Source: Lentzea indica
Lineage (GTDB): Bacteria; Actinomycetota; Actinomycetes; Mycobacteriales; Pseudonocardiaceae
NCBI RefSeq assembly: GCF_012184385.1
Contig: NZ_VSRL01000064.1
Location: 1 to 38,477 of the forward strand
Reading direction: 5' to 3'
DNA: 38,477 nt
Shown: one piece after another, positions 24,142 to 30,874 of the stretch
Layout of the letters: each line of letters begins with the position of its first letter
Numbering within the stretch: position 1 is the stretch's first letter
The notes under the pieces: generated by a model
Seen by the model: the letters and a program-made list of their open reading frames with translations, nothing else
The model's database searches: none
What the model was told of the DNA's origin: nothing
Made by a program: the position numbers and the translations under genes

Positions 24142-24914
24142 GCGTCGGAATCACAGACGTAGATACCGCGTTCAACTACCAGGCGTTCGACGGCCATCGT
24201 GAGCTGGCGATGGCCGCGGGCGAGCTCATCCACGAGTTCACCATCTCCACGAAGGTCGGCTACTTCCCGGTCGGCAACAGCAACTACCACTCACTTCGTC
24301 GGTGGATCCTGCGGCAGGCGATCGAGCAGACTGTCGATGACCTCGGTGTCCCACCGGCCGTGATCCTCCTGCACAACCCTGAGCAAACCCTCAAGACTCT
24401 TCATCCGGCGCAGGCACACGACCACTTCGCAGACGCGTGCGAAGAGCTGGAACGCGCAGTAGACGCGGGCCTCTGCGGTGCCTGGGGAGTTGCCTCCTGG
24501 GATCCTGCGCCGTTGGCGAAGGTGCTGCGTGCTGGCTCCGATTGTCCGACGCCGAGCACGCTGATGGTTCGCGCGGGCTTGTCGCTGACCGCCAAGCAAC
24601 TCGACGCCGGCGAGAGCCTGGGCTGGGAGCTCAACCTCGACGCGGACCAGCGCTGGGGCATGAGTCCTTTCGGCGGCAGCACGAGCAATCCGACCTGGAC
24701 GACGACCGACCTGTCCAGCTTCCTCGAACCGGAACAGGATCACACGCCCGTCCAGGCTGCGTTCAGGCTGGCGTTCGAGCTGCCACACTGCACCAGGCTG
24801 GCGGTCGGCACTGGGAACGAACGACACCTCAGCGAGTTGTGCGCCGCGATCCAACTCGAAGTGAATCTCAGTGCCGTCGACAAATACCGCGAACTGATCA
24901 CCGCTCCCGGCTGA
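24063..24914 (+). CDS. Aldo/keto reductase-family protein
   Basis: A 283-residue oxidoreductase with the AKR catalytic tetrad in order: Asp34 and Tyr39 in VDTAFNYQ, Lys64 in STKVGYF and His104 in ILLHNPE. The later barrel strands read WGVASWDP and TRLAVGTGNERHL. The fold normally uses NADPH to reduce or oxidise carbonyl/alcohol groups. I placed the start at GTG 24063 because GGGAGGGG is immediately upstream and the N-terminus then matches a minimal AKR barrel start; this lies inside the oxygenase gene, so the two are coupled. The substrate is unknown, but the gene arrangement suggests action on the same peptide product. Confidence 0.8.
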   Translation: MRRTDRSVALGFHRTRPSHALLEHALSVGITDVDTAFNYQAFDGHRELAMAAGELIHEFTISTKVGYFPVGNSNYHSLRRWILRQAIEQTVDDLGVPPAVILLHNPEQTLKTLHPAQAHDHFADACEELERAVDAGLCGAWGVASWDPAPLAKVLRAGSDCPTPSTLMVRAGLSLTAKQLDAGESLGWELNLDADQRWGMSPFGGSTSNPTWTTTDLSSFLEPEQDHTPVQAAFRLAFELPHCTRLAVGTGNERHLSELCAAIQLEVNLSAVDKYRELITAPG

Positions 24915-24964
24915 TCAGCCCGTCCGGGAAGATTGCCGTCGATCGTCAGGAAGGACTTTGTTCG

Positions 24965-25822
24965 GTGTCAGCAGAGCAGCCGCGCCAGCCTCGGCCCATC
25001 GTCAGCTTCGACACGAGTGCGAACCCGCACGATGACGTGCTCGAACACGTCGAGCGCGTGTTTGATCTCGTGTTGGACCGCTCGTCCGTCGTGCACGGCG
25101 TCGGCGGAGTGACCGAGGGATTCCGCACCAGCCGCGGTACATGGTTGCGAATCGAGCAGCGGCTCACCTGGCGACTCAAGAGCGCTGCGTGGGTCGGCCT
25201 TGAGGCCGCTTCGACGATCGAGAACGTCCCGATTCCGGGCTGGTTCCAGAGCACCACGTGGGCTGACCCGGCTCGCGACCTGGTCTGGCGTGCTGATGAG
25301 GTCGAGTTCGTGGCTTCGCCGTCTGTGAGGTCTGCGGGCGGTCTGGAGGCGGCCAAGGCGCTCCCGACCACGTGGTGGGCGGGGATGCGCAGCTCATTGA
25401 AAGCGCTCAGCGAGCACAAGACCGAACGCGTGGGCGTGAGTCAGGACCACCTGACGCTGCGAATCGGCCAGGTGTTCGAAGGAGTGGACACGACGGTCGA
25501 CGAGTGGGCGACAGCGCACGCCGACCTCCACTGGGGCAACGTCACCGTCTCCGGCCTGTTGATCGACTGGGCCGACTGGGGGCTGGCACCACGTGGCCAC
25601 GACGCGGCCACGTTGTGGCAGGCGTCGTTGCCGGACCCGCAGCTTCTCGCACAGGTCGAGGCCGAGTTCGCTGATGACCTTCAAACCCGATCGGGGAGGC
25701 TGTCGCAGCTCATGCATTGTGCGAACGCCATCCGGATCGCGGACAGGCGCGGTACAGAGACTCCGTTCTCAGCACCCGCCAAGGTAGAGGCAGAGAAGTT
25801 GCTGGTAGACCTGCGAGGCTGA
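24965..25822 (+). CDS. Aminoglycoside-phosphotransferase-like kinase
   Basis: A 285-residue APH/choline-kinase-fold protein. The catalytic loop is HADLHWGNV (His-x-Asp-x-x-x-x-Asn), followed by the metal-binding LIDWADWGLAPRGHDAATLW. An upstream strand WLRIEQRLTWRLKSAAWVGLEAA resembles the N-lobe. Such kinases phosphorylate small molecules or amino acids. Next to the oxygenase and reductase, a role in product tailoring or self-protection is possible (inference). GTG at 24965 is the only suitable start; the purine-rich AGGAAGGA lies somewhat far (about 10 bases). The last codons are 77 bases before the SIR2-like gene, still in the same direction. Confidence 0.82.
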   Translation: MSAEQPRQPRPIVSFDTSANPHDDVLEHVERVFDLVLDRSSVVHGVGGVTEGFRTSRGTWLRIEQRLTWRLKSAAWVGLEAASTIENVPIPGWFQSTTWADPARDLVWRADEVEFVASPSVRSAGGLEAAKALPTTWWAGMRSSLKALSEHKTERVGVSQDHLTLRIGQVFEGVDTTVDEWATAHADLHWGNVTVSGLLIDWADWGLAPRGHDAATLWQASLPDPQLLAQVEAEFADDLQTRSGRLSQLMHCANAIRIADRRGTETPFSAPAKVEAEKLLVDLRG

Positions 25823-25899
25823 GTCAATATCACCAGGCCGAGGAGCACTGGGGTGGAGAATGCCTGGGCACGGTCCAGGATCACTCGTGGGAGGGCATC

Positions 25900-26922
25900 G
25901 TGGCGAGCACTGCAACGCAGACCGCCAAGCTAGAGAAGTGGTTCGACGTCGAGGACCGCACCGAGTGGCCGACCTTGCTCGTCGGAAACGGTGCCTCCGT
26001 CAACCTGTGGGGTGACTTCGCCTACCCGAGCCTGTACGAGCGGGCAAACCTTTCCGCGGTGGCCGAGGCGGTGTTTTCTGACCTTGGCGTCACCAACTTC
26101 GAGACGGTGCTGGAGGCTATCCACCACGCTCACGTGGTCGTCGAGGCGTTGGGGAACTCGACCAAGGAGATCGACGCGCAGTACGAGCACGTCAGAGACG
26201 CCCTGTTTGGCGCTGTCCATGACGTACACGTCGGCTGGTCCCAGTTCACCGACGACAGGTTCGACAAGATCGCCAGCGTGATCCAGGACCACGACGCCGT
26301 CTACACGACGAACTACGACGTCTGCATGTACTGGGCTCGTGTAGACGCGGTCAACCGGATCACGAGGCGGACCGTCATCGACTTCTTCTGGAGCACAGGG
26401 CACACGTTCGACTCTGAGAACGTGGAGGTGCGGGGTCGGACGGCCATGTACCACCTCCACGGCGCGATCCATCTCTGGCAGGACGACCGTGGGAACAACG
26501 GGAAGTGGACCAGTGCCAACGACGGGAACCTGCTGTCGCTGGCCCGAAACTACTCGCCTGGGTCGAGCAAGTGGCCGCTGTTCGTCAGCGAGGGGTCATC
26601 GAGAGCGAAGCTGCAAACGATAGGGCGGTCGCCGTACCTGAGCTTCTGTCTGGACTCACTCCGGAACGACCACCACAACACTGTCGTATTCGGACACTCG
26701 CTCGGGGAACAGGACAAGCACATCGTCGCCGCGCTGAACGAAGGCGATCCCCGCGAAGTCGCCGTGTCGATCTATCCGCGCAGTACGGACCAGTGGATCA
26801 TCCAAGAGAAGGCTCGCATCACAGAGTTGCTTGGTGAGAACAAGGTCAGGTTCTTCGACAGCACGACGCACCCGCTAGGCGATCCGTCGCTGACCATTCA
26901 GAAGTCGCCCAGCCAGGTCTAG
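25900..26922 (+). CDS. SIR2-like (DUF4917-type) protein
   Basis: A 340-residue protein with SIR2-superfamily motifs: LLVGNGASVNLWG at residues 26-38 (nucleotide loop), TTNYD at 136-140 (the Asn that attacks NAD in sirtuins and NADases), MYHLHGAIHLW near 183-193 with the catalytic-type His, and VVFGHSLGEQDKHI in the last third. Related stand-alone SIR2-like proteins cleave NAD+ in several phage-defence systems; that activity is not shown here. GTG start with GGGAGGG 6 bases upstream. It may belong to the peptide operon or be an independent island gene. A strong hairpin follows the stop. Confidence 0.8.
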   Translation: MASTATQTAKLEKWFDVEDRTEWPTLLVGNGASVNLWGDFAYPSLYERANLSAVAEAVFSDLGVTNFETVLEAIHHAHVVVEALGNSTKEIDAQYEHVRDALFGAVHDVHVGWSQFTDDRFDKIASVIQDHDAVYTTNYDVCMYWARVDAVNRITRRTVIDFFWSTGHTFDSENVEVRGRTAMYHLHGAIHLWQDDRGNNGKWTSANDGNLLSLARNYSPGSSKWPLFVSEGSSRAKLQTIGRSPYLSFCLDSLRNDHHNTVVFGHSLGEQDKHIVAALNEGDPREVAVSIYPRSTDQWIIQEKARITELLGENKVRFFDSTTHPLGDPSLTIQKSPSQV

Positions 26923-26932
26923 GCACGAGTGC

Positions 26933-26973
26933 GTGCACGCAGGCCCGAATGGCGCCTCCGGGCCTGCGTGTAC
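26933..26973 (+). terminator. Terminator after the SIR2-like gene
   Basis: GTGCACGCAGGCCCG (26933-26947) pairs with CGGGCCTGCGTGTAC (26959-26973), with one wobble pair and an 11-nt loop, 10 bases after the stop. Confidence 0.85.
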
Positions 26974-27127
26974 AGGTCTTAAGCCAGCTCGGTCACAACC
27001 GGCCAGAGGCAACCCAGGCTGTGGCTAGCTCCACTGGTTCTTCCCACGGGGGCCAACAGCCTTGATGGATAGCTCAGGCCCCTGAGCAGCTACTACCGGG
27101 TTCTTATGCTGACCTGTACGGTCCACC
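26974..27127 (+). other. Gene-free segment between two terminators
   Basis: About 150 bases with no convincing frame, bounded by the terminators at 26933-26973 and 27128-27156. It contains two 11-mers shared with the permuted tRNA unit at 28234-28318: CTCGGTCACAA at 26988 and CAGAGGCAACC at 27004. It also has a GCTCA/TGAGC hairpin near 27076 and a CCACCA just before the second terminator. A small RNA or a decayed tRNA-like copy is possible; I cannot fold a complete tRNA. From 27157 to 27417 I see no gene. Confidence 0.35.
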
Positions 27128-27156
27128 AAACCCCCAGGTCACAGACCTGGGGGTTT
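27128..27156. terminator. Intrinsic terminator AAACCCCCAGGTC/GACCTGGGGGTTT
   Basis: Perfect 13-bp stem with a 3-nt loop and a T-containing tail (TTTCGCTTT) on the plus strand. No plus-strand gene ends just before it, which is the reason to suspect a short RNA in 26974-27127. Confidence 0.85.
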
Positions 27157-27417
27157 CGCTTTGGAAGATCGCTGATACGTCCTTGACGCGCTTACACCCT
27201 GACTCGTCAAGCAACGGCATCCGGCGACCCGCCCTGCTCGCCATGCCAGGTGTGGAGTGGAACGCCGAACAGCTGTGCCGACCCGACAGTGGCAACGGCA
27301 CAGCAGGTGCAACCTCGTGGTGCGTGGCCGCGGTACCCCGTCGCTGCGGCGAGCTGAAATCGCGTGCAGGCATGGCTTTTCAGCAAGTAGGGTGCGCGAG
27401 ACCAAGGGGGGTGCGGC

Positions 27418-28149
27418 ATGACGAAGCTGAACCAGATCATCGCGGTGGAGAAGAGTGTCAAAGGGGGCACGCTTCGGGACCTCACCGACGCGCATCACGG
27501 GTTGCAGAAGCCCGCGCTGCTGGCCGGTATCTCCCGGACGTACCAGCCGAAGGACGAGGACGGCGAGGTGCTTCCGCCGGAGTCCACTCGTGTGCAAGTC
27601 AAGGCCGAGGATGTGCTGCGGAAGACCGCCGCCGTGATGACTCGGCTCTTCGACGTCACAGCGACCAAGGACTGGGCCAACTGCGTCGCGAAAGCTGATG
27701 TCGTGGTCGACGGGCAGACGTTGCTCCGCGACGTACCCGTGTCGTACCTGCTCTTCCTCGAGAAGCAGCTGACCGACTTGCACACCTTCGTGAAGAAGCT
27801 GCCCCTGCTGGACGCGGCCGAGGACTGGAACTTCGACGAGTCCGCCGACTATTGGCGCACTGAGCAGGTCCGGACCATCCGCACCAAGAAGGTGCCGCGC
27901 AACCACGTCAAGGCCGAAGCCACGGAGAAGCACCCGGCGCAGGTCGAGGTGTACTACGAGGACATTCCGGTGGGTTACTGGACCACGGTGAAGTTTTCCG
28001 GTGCGCTGCCTGCCCGGCGGGTCAACGAACTCATCGACCGGGTGGAGAAGCTGCAGCACGCGGTGAAGTTCGCCCGGGAAGAGGCCAACAATCTGGAGAT
28101 CACCGACCAGCATGTCGGTGAGGTGGTCTTCGGCTACCTGTTTCGGTAG
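27418..28149 (+). CDS. Conserved actinobacterial protein (DUF7873-like)
   Basis: A 243-residue soluble protein beginning MTKLNQIIAVEKSVKGGT. The sequence is very regular: STRVQVKAEDVLRKTAAVMTRLFDVTATKDWANC, VVVDGQTLLRDVPVSYLLFLEKQLTDLHTFVKKLPLLD, then VEVYYEDIPVGYWTTVKFSGALPARRVNELIDRVEKLQHAVKFAREEAN with a coiled helix. I recall nearly identical hypothetical proteins in streptomycetes, annotated DUF7873; no function is known to me. Lys-rich surface segments such as RTKKVPRNHVKAEATEK would fit nucleic-acid binding (inference). Start ATG with GGGGGG upstream. Two permuted-tRNA-like units begin within 90 bases of its stop, and only a small hairpin pair lies between. Confidence 0.75.
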   Translation: MTKLNQIIAVEKSVKGGTLRDLTDAHHGLQKPALLAGISRTYQPKDEDGEVLPPESTRVQVKAEDVLRKTAAVMTRLFDVTATKDWANCVAKADVVVDGQTLLRDVPVSYLLFLEKQLTDLHTFVKKLPLLDAAEDWNFDESADYWRTEQVRTIRTKKVPRNHVKAEATEKHPAQVEVYYEDIPVGYWTTVKFSGALPARRVNELIDRVEKLQHAVKFAREEANNLEITDQHVGEVVFGYLFR

Positions 28150-28161
28150 CGTCGACAGACT

Positions 28162-28200
28162 CCCCCGCTGGAGCGCGGGGGTGCGCTCCCGATGGGAGCG
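28162..28200 (+). terminator. Two adjacent hairpins after the DUF7873-like gene
   Basis: CCCCCGC/GCGGGGG (28162-28168 and 28175-28181) and CGCTCCC/GGGAGCG (28184-28190 and 28194-28200) are each perfect 7-bp stems, with 6-nt and 3-nt loops. They separate the protein gene from the tRNA units, so those units probably have their own promoter or depend on read-through. Confidence 0.65.
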
Positions 28201-28233
28201 TGAAAGCTGAAACTGAAAACGTCAGCCTGAACC

Positions 28234-28318
28234 ACTCGGTCACAAGTGGGGGTTCGAATCCCTCTCCCGGCACCATCACGCCGGGATATCCCAATTGGCA
28301 GAGGCAACCGGGATCAAG
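28234..28318 (+). tRNA. Circularly permuted tRNA unit A (candidate Leu, CAA)
   Basis: The 3' half comes first: A38, anticodon-stem strand CTCGG (28235-28239), 8-nt variable region, T arm GGGGG-TTCGAAT-CCCTC (28248-28264), acceptor TCCCGGC (28265-28271), discriminator A and encoded CCA (28273-28275). After TCAC the 5' half follows: acceptor GCCGGGA (28280-28286, 7 of 7 paired), T8-A9, a D arm with A14, A15, G18-G19 and A21 and three of four pairs (one C-C), anticodon-stem strand CCGGG (28308-28312; pairs 5 of 5 with CTCGG, one G-T), then A-T-CAA-G. Read circularly this gives loop ATCAAG plus A, with U33 and anticodon CAA. A73 fits leucine, although the variable region is short for tRNA-Leu. 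Confidence 0.7.
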
Positions 28319-28383
28319 CTCAGACTCTCGCTCCAGGTTCAGCATTTCCGCCGAACGCCAGATCGCCCGAGAACGGACAAGAC

Positions 28384-28461
28384 TCGCCGAGGTGCAGGTT
28401 CGAATCCTGCTGGCCGCTCCACCATGCGGCCGTAGCTCAACGGAAGAGCGCGGCGACCTAA
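28384..28461 (+). tRNA. Circularly permuted tRNA unit B (anticodon uncertain)
   Basis: The 3' half first: anticodon-stem strand CGCCG (28385-28389), variable AGGT, T arm GCAGG-TTCGAAT-CCTGC with all 5 pairs (28394-28410), acceptor TGGCCGC (28411-28417), discriminator T, encoded CCA (28419-28421). After CCAT the 5' half: acceptor GCGGCCG (28426-28432; 6 Watson-Crick pairs plus G-T), T8-A9, D arm GCTC-AACGGAA-GAGC with 4 of 4 pairs, G26, anticodon-stem strand CGGCG (28451-28455; 5 of 5 with CGCCG), then ACCTAAG. Body and U73 resemble tRNA-Gly. Position 33 is C instead of U, and 34-36 would read CUA if the 5' half supplies the loop. Amino-acid identity is unresolved. Confidence 0.7.
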
Positions 28462-28514
28462 GGACTGATCCGACTCTTAAACGTCGCTGGTGTGCGCAAA
28501 TGGGCGGCCAACCG

Positions 28515-28543
28515 GGGCCCTGGACTGGACATGTCCGGGGCCC
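28515..28543 (+). terminator. Terminator after the permuted tRNA units
   Basis: GGGCCCTGGAC (28515-28525) pairs with GTCCGGGGCCC (28533-28543), one wobble, 7-nt loop. It bounds the tRNA transcript on the right. Confidence 0.7.
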
Positions 28544-28635
28544 ACCCGCGATCAGGCGACGGGTGCCCACCGGGCGGATTGTGGTCTCAGGGCCTTCGAC
28601 CAGCACATCGTGGTTGTGTGGCCCACTCGCTCAGC

Positions 28636-28677
28636 GAGCCTCCCCTTCGGGCCGTACGGCACCCGAACGGGAGGCTC
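28636..28677 (-). terminator. Terminator of the DHA2 exporter gene
   Basis: GAGCCTCCCCTTCGGG (28636-28651) pairs with CCCGAACGGGAGGCTC (28662-28677) with one mismatch, 10 bases past the exporter stop. The rest of 28544-28687 holds no gene. Confidence 0.8.
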
Positions 28678-28687
28678 ACGCGGCGAC

Positions 28688-30124
28688 TCAGGCCTCAGCG
28701 TCCGCGGTGGCTCGGCTCGGCAGCATGGCCGCAACGACGATCGTTGCAGCGGCGAGAACAGTCGCGACCACGAAGGCCAGCTTCATCCCGCTCAGCTGAG
28801 CAGACGCAGCGGCGGCGCCGTCGGCGACCAATTGACCTGCGCGTGCAGACATCACGGTCACCACGAGCGCGGTTCCGAGCGCGGCCGCGACCTGCTGCAG
28901 GGTCCCGAGGATCGAGCTGCCGTGCGGGTACATGTGCGGCGGAAGCGCGCCCATGCCGAGGGTGAAGATGGGCGTGAACGTCGCCGCCAGGCTCACCATC
29001 AGGAGCGCGTGCAGTGCCAGGACCTGCCAGTACGGCATCGTCATCGAGACCTGGGTGAAGCCGGCGAGGGAGAGCACCATGCCGATCGAGCCGGGGAGGA
29101 CCAGCGGGCGGCTGCCGAACCGGTCGTACAGCTTTCCGACTGTCGGTCCCAGCAAGCCCATGGCCAGACCGCCCGGCATGAGCAGCAGGCCGGTCTGCAG
29201 CGGGCTGAGGCCTCGCAGGTTCTGCAGGTAGAGCGGCAGCAGGATCATCGATCCGAGCATCGCCAGGAAGCCGATGCACATGATGGCCAACGCCAGCGCG
29301 AAGGTGCGGTAGCCGAGGGTTCGCAGGTCCATGAGGGGCGCGCCGGTGCGTTGCAGCTTGAGCTGGCGGAGGACGAAGATCGCGATGGCCGCGGCGCCGG
29401 CGATGACGATGCCGATGGTCGGGCCGAGCTTGGCGTCGCCTTCGCCGAACAGGCTCAGGCCGTAGACCAGGCCGCCGAAGCCCAGCGTTGCCAGGGCCGC
29501 GCTGGACCAGTCGATGGAGCTCACCTGCGGCTCGCCGATGTTGGTCATCTGGCGGAGCCCGAAGTAGGTCACGACTCCCGCGATCGGCAGGACGGCCACG
29601 AACAGCAGGCGCCAGGAGCCGAGTTGCAGGATCAGTCCGGACACGGCTGGGCCGAGTGCGGGCGCCACCGAGATCGCCAGGGTCACGTTGCCCATCACCC
29701 GGCCTCGGTCCTGCTCGGGCACGACGGTCATCAGCGTGGTCATCAGCAGCGGCATCATCACGGCCGTGCCCGCGGCCTGCACGATGCGGCCGGCCAGCAG
29801 CACCGTGAAGGTCGGTGCGGCGGCGGACAGGGTGGTTCCCAGCAGGAACACACCCATCGCGATCGCGTACCCCTGGCGGGTGGTGACCCGCTGCAGGAAC
29901 CAGCCGGTGATCGGGATCACGGCGGCCATGGTCAGCATGAACGCGGTGGACACCCACTGCGCCGCCTGTTCGGTGACGTGCAACGACTCCATCAAACGCG
30001 GGATCGCGTTGATCATGAGCGTCTCGTTGAGGATCACGACGAACGTGGCCAGCACCAGCAGGCGCACCACGAGTGGCGTTCGGCCCGCTTGCGCGGTCGG
30101 TCGGTCTTGGATCGCAGCAGGCAT
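28688..30124 (-). CDS. MFS multidrug exporter, DHA2 (EmrB/QacA) family
   Basis: A 478-residue inner-membrane proton antiporter with about 14 hydrophobic helices. Motif C of drug exporters is seen in ISVAPALGPAVSGLIL (about residues 150-165), the A-like loop near GWFLQRVTTRQGYAIAMG, and the helix-1 opening LVVRLLVLATFVVILNETLMINAIPRL with the D1-type motif. Length and helix number place it in the 14-TM DHA2 group, which exports cationic drugs, lipids or natural products. The substrate is unknown. It starts at ATG with GAGGG upstream and stands alone, ending at a strong hairpin. No TetR- or MarR-type regulator is adjacent. Confidence 0.92.
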   Translation of the reverse strand: MPAAIQDRPTAQAGRTPLVVRLLVLATFVVILNETLMINAIPRLMESLHVTEQAAQWVSTAFMLTMAAVIPITGWFLQRVTTRQGYAIAMGVFLLGTTLSAAAPTFTVLLAGRIVQAAGTAVMMPLLMTTLMTVVPEQDRGRVMGNVTLAISVAPALGPAVSGLILQLGSWRLLFVAVLPIAGVVTYFGLRQMTNIGEPQVSSIDWSSAALATLGFGGLVYGLSLFGEGDAKLGPTIGIVIAGAAAIAIFVLRQLKLQRTGAPLMDLRTLGYRTFALALAIMCIGFLAMLGSMILLPLYLQNLRGLSPLQTGLLLMPGGLAMGLLGPTVGKLYDRFGSRPLVLPGSIGMVLSLAGFTQVSMTMPYWQVLALHALLMVSLAATFTPIFTLGMGALPPHMYPHGSSILGTLQQVAAALGTALVVTVMSARAGQLVADGAAAASAQLSGMKLAFVVATVLAAATIVVAAMLPSRATADAEA

Positions 30125-30457
30125 GTCAGGCCCTCACTAGGTTTCTGGCACTTGTCGTGTCGCGGCCAAGGCCGCCGGCATCAACGTTCGTCGTGACACC
30201 AGTAGAGACCGGCAGGTCTGACAGAACTCATCGGTCTGCCCGAGTGTTCCGCATCGCCGCGCCCGTCTCACCCGAATTTCGCCATCGGCGGATCGGGTCC
30301 TTGTCCGTCTACCAACGTGTCGAACGGGCAGGGCGCGAATCGACACTCGGTCCGCGGGAATCTGGGATCGAGTCGGAACCGGCCTCATCTGCGCAGCTCA
30401 CGAGTGAGATGTTGCGATTCGGGGACACGCTGGGCTGTGCGGGCTAACGTCCCTCGC
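30125..30457. other. Gene-free stretch between exporter and small membrane protein
   Basis: About 330 bases. A minus-strand frame of 83 codons (30137-30388) is Arg-rich and lacks a ribosome site. AGACCG and CGGTCT near 30208-30236 form a loose inverted repeat that might bind a regulator of the exporter. Nothing else is seen. Confidence 0.45.
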
Positions 30458-30874
30458 GTGATCTTTCTCCGGATTGTCCGTGTTGCCCTCATCGTTCTCG
30501 GCATCGGTGCGGCCGGCTTGGGCATGATCTTGATCGCCGTCGACGCCCGGATGTCGGGTGGTCCGATCTCCGCGTCGTGGAGCTGCAGGTCCGAGGGTGG
30601 CGGGACCAACCCTCGGATGACGTGCAGGACCGACTCGGCCACGTATGCAGGGCCGGGCGGGCTGGTCGACACCATCAGTTACCTCAGCCTCACGATCGGT
30701 GGTGTGGCGTTGATCGGTGCCGCTGTCGCGATCGGGCAGTTCGACAGGACTCGGATCTCGGCCGCACCGGCTCAGCGGCCGGGGCCGGTGCCGTCCGGGC
30801 CTCCGTTTCCGCCGCCTGGGCATGGGCCTCAGGTTCCGCCGCAGCCGGGCCACGGGTTCAGCTCGCGACCGTGA
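30458..30874 (+). CDS. Small membrane protein with proline-rich tail
   Basis: A 138-residue product. One hydrophobic helix lies at residues 5-28 (VRVALIVLGIGAAGLGMILIAV) and another at about 68-88 (ISYLSLTIGGVALIGAAVAIG), with a short Cys-containing loop between (SWSCRSEGG ... RMTCRTDS), likely extracytoplasmic and disulfide-linked. The C-terminus is a cytoplasmic Pro/Gly-rich tail. I do not recognise the family. The start GTG has TAACGT 7 bases upstream and no ribosome site, so it is probably leaderless. It is convergent with the dehydrogenase gene and overlaps it by 17 bases. Confidence 0.65.
   Translation: MIFLRIVRVALIVLGIGAAGLGMILIAVDARMSGGPISASWSCRSEGGGTNPRMTCRTDSATYAGPGGLVDTISYLSLTIGGVALIGAAVAIGQFDRTRISAAPAQRPGPVPSGPPFPPPGHGPQVPPQPGHGFSSRP

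Noticed and set aside
27055..27127. Complete tRNA gene ending in CCACCA
   Set aside because: A D-like hairpin exists, but the T loop reads TTCTTAT without a matching stem and the acceptor pairs over only four bases.
28248..28275. The 3' tRNA ends as ordinary attachment-site remnants of an integrated element
   Set aside because: Element insertion leaves 3' tRNA fragments, but would not place a matching 5' half four bases after the CCA, twice, with paired anticodon stems.
28313..28384. Group I intron in a permuted intron-exon arrangement
   Set aside because: Only about 70 bases separate the units and none of the conserved core helices can be recognised.
28585..28593. Right attachment site matching the leuB junction (TCAGGGCCT)
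   Set aside because: Only nine bases are shared and no leuB 5' coding sequence follows; insufficient to define an element end.
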